DNA from: Myxococcales bacterium
GTDB taxonomy: Bacteria; Myxococcota; Myxococcia; Myxococcales; Myxococcaceae
Length of the DNA: 46,532 bases
Direction of reading: 5' to 3'
Assembly (NCBI GenBank): GCA_020846875.1
Contig: JADLDB010000124.1
Span: forward strand, 1 to 46,532
This document shows positions 7,572 through 16,312 of this stretch, piece after piece. The translations under genes and the position numbers were made by a program. Numbering within the stretch: the stretch's first letter is position 1; the number at the start of each line of letters is the position of its first letter. The notes beneath the pieces were generated by a model, which saw only the letters and a program-made list of their open reading frames with translations, was not told where the DNA came from and ran no database searches.

Positions 7572-8564
7572 ATGCGAGCGCTCCTGGTGTTGGCCGTCTT
7601 CCTCTCGTCCGCCCCCGACGCCTCGGTGGACCTGCCCCCGGGCTTGTCCTCCTTCCTGGAGAAGGGCCAGTGGGACGGCACTCCGAAGGCCTTCCGCGCC
7701 ATCGCCCTGTCCCACCTCGCCGACGGCTGCGCCCAGCAGGGCGAGGCGGAGCCGCTCAAGCGCGAGTCGGCCCAGGCCTGCGTGAAGCGCACCCTCGAGT
7801 TGGCGCTCGCCACGCAGAAGGGCAAGCCGGCGGCCGTGCCGGACGCGCTGTGGCTCACCCACGTCAACCTCATCCTCGGCGCGGGGGACCGGGTCGGCCC
7901 GTGCCTCGACGAGGCGCTGCACGAGGCCCTGAGCCGGAAGCTGGCGGCGATGTCCGTCCATGACGGGAATGCCCACGCGCCGTCCTATGCGTCGCTCCCC
8001 TTGCGCTGGCCGGCGGACCAGTCGGCGACGCTGGCCAGCCTGGGGCGCTTCGACGCCGCGCACGACGCCGCGCTGCTCGCCGCGCCCCTCTCGGAGTGGA
8101 CGCGCGTCATCGAGAAGAAGGGGATGAACGCGAAGTACGGCCTGCCGGTGTCCGAGGTGACGGGGAAGGGGCCGGGCGCCGTGCTCCCCCGGGGCTGCGC
8201 GCAGTCCTTCATCAGCCGCTACCTCGCCGAGGTGGACGCGGCGCGCTCCGCCGAGTGGTGGGTCGCCTACCGCGAGGGCTTCCTCACCCGCGTCGCCGGG
8301 CTGCCGGGCTTCCGCGAGTGGCCGCGCGGGGTGGAGCGGAAGGCCGACGCGGACTCCGGGCCCATCCTCCTGGGCGTGGGAGCGGCCGCCAGCGCCTTCG
8401 GCATCTCCGCCGCCCGCGCCCAGGGGGACGTCGCGCTGGCGGTGCAGCTGGAGTCGGCCGCGGACCTGGTGCTGTCCACCGGGGTGGGCGGAGCCCCCGC
8501 CGCGACCGTGCTGGCCCAGGCCATTCGCTTCCAGGCCCGCACCCAGCCCCGGCTGGTGCCCTGA
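7572..8564 (+). CDS. Secreted alpha-helical protein, unknown function
   Basis: From ATG 7572 the product is 330 residues with a short signal peptide (MRALLVLAVFLSSAPDASVD). The mature part is helical and contains LPLRWPADQSATLASL, RGCAQSFISRYLAEVD, GLPGFREWPRGV and DADSGPILLGVG. The tandem helical motifs with conserved Trp, Asp and Gly resemble the alpha/alpha-barrel proteins distantly related to linalool dehydratase/isomerase, but this is a weak impression. GTCAGGGTCAG precedes the ATG by about 10 bases. No enzymatic residue can be assigned. Confidence 0.65.
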   Translation: MRALLVLAVFLSSAPDASVDLPPGLSSFLEKGQWDGTPKAFRAIALSHLADGCAQQGEAEPLKRESAQACVKRTLELALATQKGKPAAVPDALWLTHVNLILGAGDRVGPCLDEALHEALSRKLAAMSVHDGNAHAPSYASLPLRWPADQSATLASLGRFDAAHDAALLAAPLSEWTRVIEKKGMNAKYGLPVSEVTGKGPGAVLPRGCAQSFISRYLAEVDAARSAEWWVAYREGFLTRVAGLPGFREWPRGVERKADADSGPILLGVGAAASAFGISAARAQGDVALAVQLESAADLVLSTGVGGAPAATVLAQAIRFQARTQPRLVP

Positions 8565-8595
8565 AGAGGCCCGACCTCGCTTCACTGCCTCTACA

Positions 8596-8618
8596 CCAGC
8601 CACCGCGGTGGTGGCTGG
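8596..8618 (+). terminator. Hairpin downstream of the secreted-protein gene
   Basis: CCAGCCACC (8596-8604) and GGTGGCTGG (8610-8618) form a perfect 9-bp stem with loop GCGGT, 31 bases after the stop at 8564. No T-run follows, so termination efficiency is uncertain; it may be an RNA-stability hairpin. Confidence 0.45.
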
Positions 8619-8680
8619 CGTAGCACCAGTGCGTGAAGGCGCTAGGTGAGCCCCACGAGTTTCGCTAGAGCGGCGGCGCC

Positions 8681-9571
8681 ATGCTCCGTCGCTCAGCGCT
8701 CGCGCTCCTCGTGCTGTCGTCCCTCACCGCGTGCCCGAAGGGGGCCGTACCCGCGCCCGACGCCGGGGTGAAGGTGGGGGTGCAGAAGGACGTGGTGGCC
8801 ACCGTCAATGGCACCTCCATCACCCGCTTCGAGGTGCTGCTGCGGACGCGCACCGCGCCGCCCCAGGCGGGTGAGGGCCAGGACGAGGTGAAGAGGCGCG
8901 CCCTGGAGAACATCGTCCTCGACGAGCTGTACGCCCAGAAGGCCGTGGCGCTGGGCTTCGAGACGGACTCCTCCTTCCTCGAGGAGATGGCCCGGGTGGA
9001 GGCCCAGGTGGCCGAGGCGCGCCGCCGCGAGCTGGCGAAGGTGTACCTGCACCGGGAAGTCCTCCAGAAGGTGGCCGTCAGCGACGCCGAGGCCCGCGCC
9101 CACTTCGACGCCTTCCCGGTGCGCTTCGGGAACCAGTGGCGGGTGGCGCAGGTGGTGGTGAAGGGGAAGGCCGCCGCCGACGCGGTGCAGGCCGACCTGG
9201 CGAAGGGCCGCAGCTTCGAGGAGGTGGCCGCGGAGAAGGTGGGCGTGGCGCCGCCGGGAGAGAAGCCCTGGGAGCTGCCGGCGATGGCCTGGGCGCAGGT
9301 GCCTCCCGCGTGGTGGCCGGCGCTGGATGCGCTCGAGCCGGGCCAGGTGAGCCCCGCCATCGCCCTGGCCAACGACCGCTGGGTCTTCGTGCAGTTGCTC
9401 GAGCGCACGCCGTCGCCCGCTGACTTCGAGGCCTTGAAGCCGCTCATCCAGGCGCAGCTCAAGTCGGAGAAGATCGACGCCACCCGCAAGGCCACCGAGG
9501 CCGAGCTGCGCGGCGCGGCGAAGATTGAAGTGGGCTTCCAGCCCGAAGCCGACCTGCCACCCACCCCCTGA
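8681..9571 (+). CDS. SurA/PrsA-like peptidyl-prolyl isomerase lipoprotein
   Basis: A 296-residue periplasmic foldase-like lipoprotein. It has a signal peptide with lipobox LTAC (Cys 18), then a SurA_N-type segment [17 protein letters not shown] and [15 protein letters not shown], a helical region with [17 protein letters not shown], and a PPIC (parvulin-like) domain from about 145 with [23 protein letters not shown] and [17 protein letters not shown]. Members assist outer-membrane protein folding. It stands alone and precedes the decaheme cytochrome by 113 bp on the same strand, so it could help secretion of that surface protein (inference). Confidence 0.85.
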   Translation: MLRRSALALLVLSSLTACPKGAVPAPDAGVKVGVQKDVVATVNGTSITRFEVLLRTRTAPPQAGEGQDEVKRRALENIVLDELYAQKAVALGFETDSSFLEEMARVEAQVAEARRRELAKVYLHREVLQKVAVSDAEARAHFDAFPVRFGNQWRVAQVVVKGKAAADAVQADLAKGRSFEEVAAEKVGVAPPGEKPWELPAMAWAQVPPAWWPALDALEPGQVSPAIALANDRWVFVQLLERTPSPADFEALKPLIQAQLKSEKIDATRKATEAELRGAAKIEVGFQPEADLPPTP

Positions 9572-9684
9572 CCGGGCATTCACATTTTCCTGGCGCGCGC
9601 CCGGGCCCGCGGCTTCTCTTCTTTACCAGCCGCTCGTCCTGCAGGAGATTGACGTCGTCAGGGCTCACCGAGGGGGAAGCGCAC

Positions 9685-12201
9685 ATGAACAACTCGAATC
9701 GTCTTCTGGCGTTGGTGTTTTCCGTCGTGCTCGCTGCCTGTGGTGGCACGGGCCCTCAGGGTCCGGCAGGTCCCGTCGGCCCCTCCGGGCAGCCTGGAGA
9801 GCAGGGCCCCGCCGGTCCCACGGGGCCGACAGGTCCCAGCGGGCCCGAGGGCGACGCCGGTCCAGCAGGGCCAGCCGGTCCCCAGGGCGACGCTGGTCCG
9901 GTCGGGCCGTCGGCGGCGAAGGTGTTCGACATCCGCGTCGAGTCTCCCGACGTGCTGGTGGGCGCCATTCAGTCCGTCACCATTCCGGCCAACGGGCGGC
10001 CGGTGGCGAACTTCAGCATTCGCGACAGCATCGGCCGCGGCGCGGTGGGCCTGACCGCGGGCAGCTCGGGGCAGGTGCGCTTCACCATCGCCAAGCTGAC
10101 GCCGGGCGCGATGGGCAACTCCAGCGCCTGGCAGAGCTACATCAACACCGTCAGCACCTGGGACGCCGGCTCGGTGATGCAGGCCACCAGCGAGCGCACC
10201 GGGACGCTGGTCGACCACGGCGACGGCACCTACGAGTACACCTTCGTCACCGACGTCACCATGGCGCGCAACCCGGTGGACCTGTCGGCCATCATCTACG
10301 ACGCCACCCTGACTCACCGCGCGGTGCTGCAGGTGTCCGGCGGCACGGTGGTTGATGCCCAGAACGTCGTCTTCGACTTCGTGCCCAACGGCAGCGCCGT
10401 CAGCTTCACCCGCGAGGTGGTGGACACCGACAACTGCAACACCTGCCACGGCACCCTCACCGCCCACGGCTCCCGCTACGAGGCCAAGTACTGCGTCACC
10501 TGCCACAACCCCGGCACCGCGATGCAGGCCAACTCCGTGGACATGAAGGTCTTCATCCACAAGCTCCACCGCGGCGCCCACCTCCCCAGCGTGCAGGCCG
10601 GCGGCAGCTACGTGCTGGTCGGCTCGCGCGGCACCTACGACTTCAGCGGCGTCGGCTTCCCGCAGCCCATCAACAACTGCCGCAAGTGTCACAACGGCGA
10701 GGCGGGCGCGCCCAACCAGACGTCGGAAGGCAACCACTGGCGCCAGGTGCCGACGCGCGAGGCCTGCGGCGCGTGCCACGACGACATCAACTGGTCCACC
10801 GGCGCGGGCCACGTGGCGGGGGCGCAGTCCAGCAACATGGGCTGCGCGGGCTGCCACACCGAGGCGAAGGTCGAGAAGGTGCACGCCACCGAGACCAAGA
10901 GCCCCAACGCGCCCACCCTCATCGTGGACGACACGGGCAATCCGCTGACGGTCTTCGCCTACGAATTGGGCGACGTCACCGCCGACGGCACCAACCACCC
11001 GGTGGTGAAGTTCAAGATCACCCGCGACGGGGCGGCCTTCGACCCCACCGCCGCGCTCCCGGCCGGCATCACCGGGGGGCCGTCCTTCCTCATCGCCTAC
11101 GCGCAGCCGCAGTCCGGCCTCAGCACGCCGGGGGACTACAACAACCTGGGGCGCTCGGCGGCGCAGCCGGCGTCGGTGAGCCTGGCCAACCTGCGCGCGG
11201 GCACGGCGGGCACCTTGAGCGGCCCGGACACCGGCGGCTTCTACACCGCCACCTTCACGGGGGCGAATGCCTGGCCGGCTGGCGCCACGCTGCGGGCCGT
11301 CGCGCTGCAGGGCTACTTCAGCCAGACCGTCACGGTAGGGGGTGCTTCCACCACCTACGGCCGGCACACCACCTCGGTGGTGAAGGGCGTCACCGGCGAC
11401 GCGAAGCGGCGGGAAGTCACCGTGGACTCGAAGTGCCTGTCCTGCCACGAGTCGCTCGAGCTGCACGGCGGCAACCGGATGAACGCCGTGGGCGTGTGCG
11501 TCACCTGCCACGTCCCCAACCTGTCCTCGAGCGGCCGGGGCATGGATCCGGTCCTCTTCTCCGCGCAGGTCCGGAACGCGGCGTACCCCGACGGCGGGCT
11601 GCCCACCGCCGAGGCTCACGAGGCCTCGCTGGCCGCCTACGAGTACTTCGAGCCGACCGGCGACCCGAGCACCTTCACGCCGCCCGTCGACCCGCTCGCC
11701 TGGCCCGAGGTGTCGAACACCTTCAAGGACCTGGTGCACGGCCTGCACGGCTCGCACGCGCGCAGCACGCCCTTCGTCTTCACCCGCGACCGCGGCACGT
11801 CCGGCGCCTACGTCTTCGACTGGAGCCACGTCACCTACCCGCAAGTCAACGGCAACTGCGCGGCGTGCCACACCGACACCGGCTTCAGCGTGGCGCTGCC
11901 GTCCACCGCGCTGCCGTCTACCCAGCGGACGACCACCGGGGTGGCGGGAGAGACGCGCGCGCAGATTCTCGCGGCGCGGGGCACGGTGCCCAACTCCACC
12001 GACCTGGTGTCCAGCCCCACCGCGGCGAGCTGCAGCGGCTGCCACGACACGGTGCTGGCGAAGGCGCACATGCAGCAGAACGGCGGCGCGCTGGACGTCT
12101 CGCGCGGCGCGTACGACACCTCGGGCGCCGTCGAGACGTGCGCGGTGTGCCACGGCGCCGGGAAGACGGCCGACGTGGCCGCGATGCACCCCCTCCCGTA
12201 G
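9685..12201 (+). CDS. OmcA/MtrC-family decaheme c-type cytochrome with collagen-like stalk
   Basis: An 838-residue surface lipoprotein. The signal peptide ends in lipobox LAAC (Cys 19). Residues 23-76 are 18 uninterrupted Gly-X-Y triplets rich in Pro, a collagen-like stalk. Ten heme motifs follow: CNTCH, CVTCH, CRKCH, CGACH, CAGCH, then CLSCH, CVTCH, CAACH, CSGCH, CAVCH. They form two groups of five separated by a beta-rich domain, as in MtrC/OmcA outer-surface cytochromes that pass electrons to extracellular acceptors. Start ATG 9685 has AGGGGGA upstream. No MtrA/MtrB-like conduit is adjacent, so the electron source is unknown. The large antisense open frame is a GC-rich shadow. Confidence 0.95.
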   Translation: MNNSNRLLALVFSVVLAACGGTGPQGPAGPVGPSGQPGEQGPAGPTGPTGPSGPEGDAGPAGPAGPQGDAGPVGPSAAKVFDIRVESPDVLVGAIQSVTIPANGRPVANFSIRDSIGRGAVGLTAGSSGQVRFTIAKLTPGAMGNSSAWQSYINTVSTWDAGSVMQATSERTGTLVDHGDGTYEYTFVTDVTMARNPVDLSAIIYDATLTHRAVLQVSGGTVVDAQNVVFDFVPNGSAVSFTREVVDTDNCNTCHGTLTAHGSRYEAKYCVTCHNPGTAMQANSVDMKVFIHKLHRGAHLPSVQAGGSYVLVGSRGTYDFSGVGFPQPINNCRKCHNGEAGAPNQTSEGNHWRQVPTREACGACHDDINWSTGAGHVAGAQSSNMGCAGCHTEAKVEKVHATETKSPNAPTLIVDDTGNPLTVFAYELGDVTADGTNHPVVKFKITRDGAAFDPTAALPAGITGGPSFLIAYAQPQSGLSTPGDYNNLGRSAAQPASVSLANLRAGTAGTLSGPDTGGFYTATFTGANAWPAGATLRAVALQGYFSQTVTVGGASTTYGRHTTSVVKGVTGDAKRREVTVDSKCLSCHESLELHGGNRMNAVGVCVTCHVPNLSSSGRGMDPVLFSAQVRNAAYPDGGLPTAEAHEASLAAYEYFEPTGDPSTFTPPVDPLAWPEVSNTFKDLVHGLHGSHARSTPFVFTRDRGTSGAYVFDWSHVTYPQVNGNCAACHTDTGFSVALPSTALPSTQRTTTGVAGETRAQILAARGTVPNSTDLVSSPTAASCSGCHDTVLAKAHMQQNGGALDVSRGAYDTSGAVETCAVCHGAGKTADVAAMHPLP

Positions 12202-12287
12202 CGCTTTGGGCTGACGGAGTCCCTCGGAGGGCGTCGCTCTACGACTGCGGCGCCCTTCGTGCGTCAGGAGGGGCTAACGTCGAGGCC

Positions 12288-12725
12288 ATGGTGCGACGCG
12301 CCGCGGTGGCGATGGTGACGCTGGTGGGTGGAGTGGCCCTGGCCTGCGAGTGCGGCCCGCCGCTCAACTTCTGGGACGGGATGGCCCGGGCGAAGACGGT
12401 GGTGGTGGCCACGGTGAAGGGCCCGGCCGGGCGCGGCCTGGAGGTGTCGGTGGACGAGGCCTTGAGGGGCGAAGTGAAGAAGGGGCCGCTCACGCTGGGG
12501 CGGGCGAAGTGCAGCGTGGACGTGTCGGCGCTGAAGCCCGGCAGCACCTGGATTCTCCAGCTGGCGCAGCTCGGCGGGGAGTGGGTGGTGCCGATGTGCG
12601 TGGTGGGCCCGGTGCCGGTGGACCAGCAGGTGGCCAGCATTCCCGCGGGGCCGGGGCCGAACCTGCCGACGATGAAGGTGACGATGGACGTGGTGCGCCA
12701 GAAGCTCGCCGACGGCAGGCGGTAG
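12288..12725 (+). CDS. Small secreted Cys-containing protein, unknown
   Basis: A 145-residue protein with signal peptide MVRRAAVAMVTLVGGVALA, followed at once by CECGPPLNFWDGMARAKTVV. An early C-x-C after the signal cleavage with a beta-rich body (TVVVATVKG, GLEVSVDEALRGEV, STWILQLAQL) recalls TIMP/NTR-like OB folds, but that similarity is weak. Two further Cys (AKCSVD and PMCVVG) could form disulfides. It follows the decaheme cytochrome by 86 bp on the same strand and may share its transcript. Confidence 0.6.
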   Translation: MVRRAAVAMVTLVGGVALACECGPPLNFWDGMARAKTVVVATVKGPAGRGLEVSVDEALRGEVKKGPLTLGRAKCSVDVSALKPGSTWILQLAQLGGEWVVPMCVVGPVPVDQQVASIPAGPGPNLPTMKVTMDVVRQKLADGRR

Positions 12726-12790
12726 CAACTTCGGTGCTCCGCTGGGAGACCCCGCCCCCTCCCCCGAGTCGTCAACTTCGGTGCTCCGCT
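12726..12790 (+). repeat. 18-bp direct repeat in a convergent intergenic gap
   Basis: CAACTTCGGTGCTCCGCT occurs at 12726-12743 and again exactly at 12773-12790, start-to-start distance 47 bp. The first copy begins at the base after the upstream stop codon; the second covers two bases of the stop of the minus-strand gene at 12789. It may be a small duplication or part of a convergent termination region. Confidence 0.7.
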
Positions 12791-14375
12791 ACGGGGCCGA
12801 GACTCCCGTCACGAGCGCGAGGCCGGCGGGCGAGGCCTCGGGTTGGTCGCTCAAGGCGGCCAGGGCCAGCTGCTTCAAGGCGGGCTCGCTCTTCTTCGTC
12901 TTCCAGTGCGCGCCCAGCGCGTCGTACAGCCGGGAGGCCTTCCCGCCGGGCCACACGGTGGACAACTGCTGGGCCTGGGCGTGCTGGCCTTCGTAGCGGA
13001 GCAGCCCGGGGAAGAAGAGGCGGGCGCCTTCGTGCACGGTGGCCTCGCCGCCCTCGTCGAACTGCTGCATGGAGTCGCCGCGGAAGCCGCGCGGCCCCAG
13101 GGCCACCGGCTGCTTCCACCCGTGCCGGAAGTACTTCACCCGCTCGTGCTCGTCGAAGAGCTGGATGACGGCCAGCTTCACCGACTCGGGCGCGAGGCCC
13201 AGGGCCTCCAGCGCGTCCCGGCCGGCCTGCCGCGGGTTCTCATTGTCGCCCGTCTCCCCGTCGAGGAGCGCCAGCGCCGCGCGGGCGGCCACGTCCAGGG
13301 CGCCCTCGGGCAGTCCGCCCGCCACCGCCGACAGCCACACCAGCACGTGCCTGTCCTTCTTCAAGGGGTACAGCTTGAGCGCGTCCTGCGGCGAGGCCAG
13401 CGCCGCCACCTCGAAGCGCCGCGAGCGGAAGACGTGGGAGGCGAGCCCCGGCGGCACGGCCGTCACCAGCGCCGGAGGAATGGCGCGCACCGCCGCCAAG
13501 CGCACGTCGCCCACCGGGGCCACCACGCTGCGGCGCTGCTTCTGGAACTCCACCCAGAAGGCATTCTTGGCCAGCGTCACCACCCGCAGGGGCGCCTCGC
13601 CCAGGTGCTGGTTGGCCACGTCCAGAAGCGCGCGCAGGCCGTTGGAGTAGCCGCGCGCCCCGCGCCCCACGAAGCCCGCCGACGGCACCAGCACCAGGTC
13701 GCCCGCGGCCAGTTGCACCTCGCGCCCGTTGGAGAAGTGGTCGGCCGTCTCGCGCAGCAGCTTCCGCTCCAGGGCCTGCTGGTGCCCGCCCACGGTAAGG
13801 CAGCGGCCTTCCTCGCCCGAGGCCCACAGCACGCCTTCCCCCAGGCCCGCGGCGTAGGGCACCACCCGCATGTGCCTGGGCTCGAAGAGGACGACGCCGC
13901 ACTCCAGGCGGTGCTCGAAGGCCTTCGCGCAGAGCGTCTCCAGCGCGAGGTTGGCGGCCAGCCCCGGGTCTCCGTCATTCTCCAGGGAGGACTTCAAGGC
14001 GGCGAAGGCGGCGTCCAGCGGGTGGGCCACCGGGCGGCCGTCGCGGTCCACCACCCTCAGGGAGACGAAGGCGAAGCGGTCCTCGCCCAGCTCCACGCCG
14101 CTGAACAGCTCCGGCACCGTGTCGGGGACGCGCTGCTCGATGACGGACAGCTCGAAGCGGGGCGACTCCCGCGTCCAGAGGGTGGCGTCGGGCTCGGGGT
14201 AGGGCGTCTCTTCGTCGTCCACCTGGCTTCTGGGCGGGGGAGGGCGGTTGGTGGAGACGCGTTCCTCGTGCACCACCAGCGCGCTGTTGCAGTAGCCGCA
14301 GGTGACGCGCGGGGCGCCCACCGGGACGTCGAGGGGAGCACCGCAGGAGGGACAGTGAGGCGCCTGGAGTCGCAT
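12789..14375 (-). CDS. Zinc-ribbon protein with SpoIIE/PP2C-like region, probable pseudo-phosphatase
   Basis: A 528-residue cytosolic protein. The N-terminus is a zinc ribbon (Cys 8, 11, 26, 29 in CPSC and CGYC), followed by a Pro-rich acidic linker. The middle region has VVLFEPRHMRVVPYAAGLGE and LAAGDLVLVPSAGFVGRGAR, which matches the layout of SpoIIE/PP2C phosphatases (a GD-hydrophobic-xDG strand). The metal-binding Asp of the usual YTDG is Ala-Gly here, so catalysis is doubtful. The last 200 residues (ALKLYPLKKDRHVLVWLSAV, FDEHERVKYFRHGW) are unassigned. It diverges from the nuclease-like gene across 66 bp. Confidence 0.65.
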   Translation of the reverse strand: MRLQAPHCPSCGAPLDVPVGAPRVTCGYCNSALVVHEERVSTNRPPPPRSQVDDEETPYPEPDATLWTRESPRFELSVIEQRVPDTVPELFSGVELGEDRFAFVSLRVVDRDGRPVAHPLDAAFAALKSSLENDGDPGLAANLALETLCAKAFEHRLECGVVLFEPRHMRVVPYAAGLGEGVLWASGEEGRCLTVGGHQQALERKLLRETADHFSNGREVQLAAGDLVLVPSAGFVGRGARGYSNGLRALLDVANQHLGEAPLRVVTLAKNAFWVEFQKQRRSVVAPVGDVRLAAVRAIPPALVTAVPPGLASHVFRSRRFEVAALASPQDALKLYPLKKDRHVLVWLSAVAGGLPEGALDVAARAALALLDGETGDNENPRQAGRDALEALGLAPESVKLAVIQLFDEHERVKYFRHGWKQPVALGPRGFRGDSMQQFDEGGEATVHEGARLFFPGLLRYEGQHAQAQQLSTVWPGGKASRLYDALGAHWKTKKSEPALKQLALAALSDQPEASPAGLALVTGVSAP

Positions 14376-14441
14376 GGGCGTGCGGACGAGTGTAGCCGTG
14401 GTGGACCCCGGCTGCGCCGGAACGTGGCAGACTCGCGCCTG

Positions 14442-15203
14442 ATGACTCCTCGGCTCGCCGTCTTCGCCTTCCTCTGCTTCAGCGCGCTCGCGCGGGCGGA
14501 CGTCATCATCAGGACTCAGGTGGGCAAGGGCGTGAGCAAGCCGAAGAAGGACGGCGAGGGCGCGCTCTTGCTCAACGGCGAGCGGACGGAGGTGCGGTGG
14601 ACGGACGGGGATTCCTTCAAGGTGAAGTCGGGGAAATACCAGGGCCGGGGCACGCGGGTGTCCGGGTACAACGCGCTGGAGTCCTTCGGGCCGGTGCACC
14701 GCTGGGGCGAGTGGACGTCGCGGGAGCTGTACGAGCAGGCGAAGTCGCTCAAGAAGGTGGCGGCGCGGGGCGAGTGGACGTGCACCACCGACGGAAAGGC
14801 GGACGGCTACGGGCGGCTGCTGGTGGTGTGCCCGGACCTGGCGGTGGCGTTGATTCGCGACGGGCAGGTGATGGCCTACGCGGTGGAAGGCGGGGAGCCC
14901 TTGCCCGGGACGCTGGAGGCCCAGGCGGAGGCGATGAAGGCGAAGCGCGGCATCTGGGCGAAGGGGCACGTCAACGGCGTGGTGACCAGCCTGCACTCGG
15001 TGGGCGAGGAGGGCTCGACGGAGCCGCAGGCCTACAACCGGGTGGTGGACACGCGCACCGGGCAGGCCTTGAAGCGCGCGCACACGAAGACGTACGCGGT
15101 GTGTGAAGAGGTCTGCGAGGACACGGACGGCGAGAGGAGCTGCATGGTGTACGTGCCGTTCGAGCGCCGGTACAAGCACAAGCCGGACTGCCTGAAGAAG
15201 TAG
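14442..15203 (+). CDS. Secreted staphylococcal-nuclease-like (TNase) protein
   Basis: A 253-residue exported protein with signal peptide MTPRLAVFAFLCFSALARA. The SNase-like core shows VRWTDGDSFKVKSGKYQG, TRVSGYNALESFGPVHRWG and GYGRLLVVCPDLAVALIRDG. These parallel the DGDT, R-L-x-G-I-D-x-P-E and YGR motifs, keeping the Arg, Glu and second Arg expected of the active site. Family members cleave DNA and RNA with calcium. The C-terminal 60 residues add four Cys (VCEEVCED, RSCMVYV, PDCLKK), likely disulfide-bonded. It faces the diguanylate cyclase gene, 7 bp from its end (convergent). Confidence 0.75.
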   Translation: MTPRLAVFAFLCFSALARADVIIRTQVGKGVSKPKKDGEGALLLNGERTEVRWTDGDSFKVKSGKYQGRGTRVSGYNALESFGPVHRWGEWTSRELYEQAKSLKKVAARGEWTCTTDGKADGYGRLLVVCPDLAVALIRDGQVMAYAVEGGEPLPGTLEAQAEAMKAKRGIWAKGHVNGVVTSLHSVGEEGSTEPQAYNRVVDTRTGQALKRAHTKTYAVCEEVCEDTDGERSCMVYVPFERRYKHKPDCLKK

Positions 15204-15210
15204 CGCGGCT

Positions 15211-16116
15211 TCAGCTTTCCGGGGCCGAGCCGGCCACCCGGTTTCGGCCTGCGCGCTTGGCCCGGTACATGGCCTTGTCGGCCTGCTCCATCAGCATCAC
15301 GTCGCTGGTGGCCACGCCCGCCTGCAGGGCCGCCACGCCGATGGACACCGTCACCACCACCCGCGTGTCGCCGTGCATCAGGTCGAGCTGCTCGACCTCC
15401 TGGCGGATGCGGTCCATCACCTTCACCGCTTCGCCTTCGGGGCAGGCGCGGAGGATGAGAGAGAAGTCCTCGCCGCCGATGCGCCCGAAGGTGTCTTCGC
15501 TGCGGATGAGCGTGTTCACCGTGCGCGCGAAGTGCCGCAGCACCAGGTCGCCGGCCGCGTGCCCGTGGGTGTCGTTGATGACCTTGAAGAGGTCCAGGTC
15601 GAGCAGCGCCAGGCTCAAGGCGTCGCCGTGGCGCATCGCCGCGGACACTTCCTTGCGCAGTTGGTCGAGGAAGTAGGTCCGGTTGCACGCGCCGGTGAGC
15701 CCGTCGCGGATGGCGTTGTCCATCAAGGTGCGGTGCGCCGCTTCGTCCAGTTGGTCCTGCCAGGTGAAGCGCAGCAGGTGGTGCGCCCCCACCTGCACGA
15801 GGTCGCCCGCGGACAGCGCGCGGCGGTCCACCTTCTCGCCGTTCACCCAGGAGCCGTTCTTCGAGCCCAGGTCGACGAGCGTCACGCTCGTGCCGTCGCG
15901 GAGGACGCGCGCGTGCTTGCGCGAGACGCCTTCCCCGTCCAGCCACACGTCGGCCTCGCCGGCGCGGCCCAGCAGGAGGTCGCTGGTGATGCGGTACACC
16001 CGGCCGATGCTGGTCCGCGGGCCGCCCACCACCATCAGCACCGGCGTGCGCTCGCCGTCAGGGGGCACCACCTTGGGCACCGCCATCCCTGCGGTGATGT
16101 CGTCCTGCTCGTTCAC
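15211..16116 (-). CDS. FHA-GGDEF diguanylate cyclase
   Basis: A 301-residue cytosolic signalling protein. Residues about 24-118 form an FHA domain (LLLGRAGEADVWLDGEGVSR, KHARV, LGSKNGSWVNG), which binds phosphothreonine. Residues 135-300 form a GGDEF domain with DGLTGACNRTYFLDQL, LLDLDLFKVINDTHGH and active-site GGEDF (214-218), an accepted variant. An RxxD inhibitory site, RSED (205-208), lies five residues before it, so c-di-GMP feedback is expected. It probably links kinase phosphorylation to c-di-GMP synthesis. The first codon is GTG 16116; ATG 16086 (MAVPKVV) is a strong alternative. Confidence 0.9.
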   Translation of the reverse strand: MNEQDDITAGMAVPKVVPPDGERTPVLMVVGGPRTSIGRVYRITSDLLLGRAGEADVWLDGEGVSRKHARVLRDGTSVTLVDLGSKNGSWVNGEKVDRRALSAGDLVQVGAHHLLRFTWQDQLDEAAHRTLMDNAIRDGLTGACNRTYFLDQLRKEVSAAMRHGDALSLALLDLDLFKVINDTHGHAAGDLVLRHFARTVNTLIRSEDTFGRIGGEDFSLILRACPEGEAVKVMDRIRQEVEQLDLMHGDTRVVVTVSIGVAALQAGVATSDVMLMEQADKAMYRAKRAGRNRVAGSAPES

Positions 16117-16312
16117 GGTGAGGAGCGAGTGTAGTGCCGATTGGCGTGGAGACGGGAAGATCCACGGCAGCCAGGTCCGTTGGGCCTCGGAATTCCGACG
16201 GGTGGGCGGCTCAACTCATCGATTCCACGCGCCCCGGCGCGGCCCGCCCTTTGCTCGGCGCGTTGCGCTTGCAGCACAGGCCGCGGGTCAAGCGGGACGG
16301 GGAGCGTTCTTC

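Noticed and set aside
9658-12189. 843-codon minus-strand open frame opposite the decaheme cytochrome
   Set aside because: His/Arg/Gly-rich translation with no domain; an antisense shadow of a high-GC gene whose real strand has ten heme motifs.
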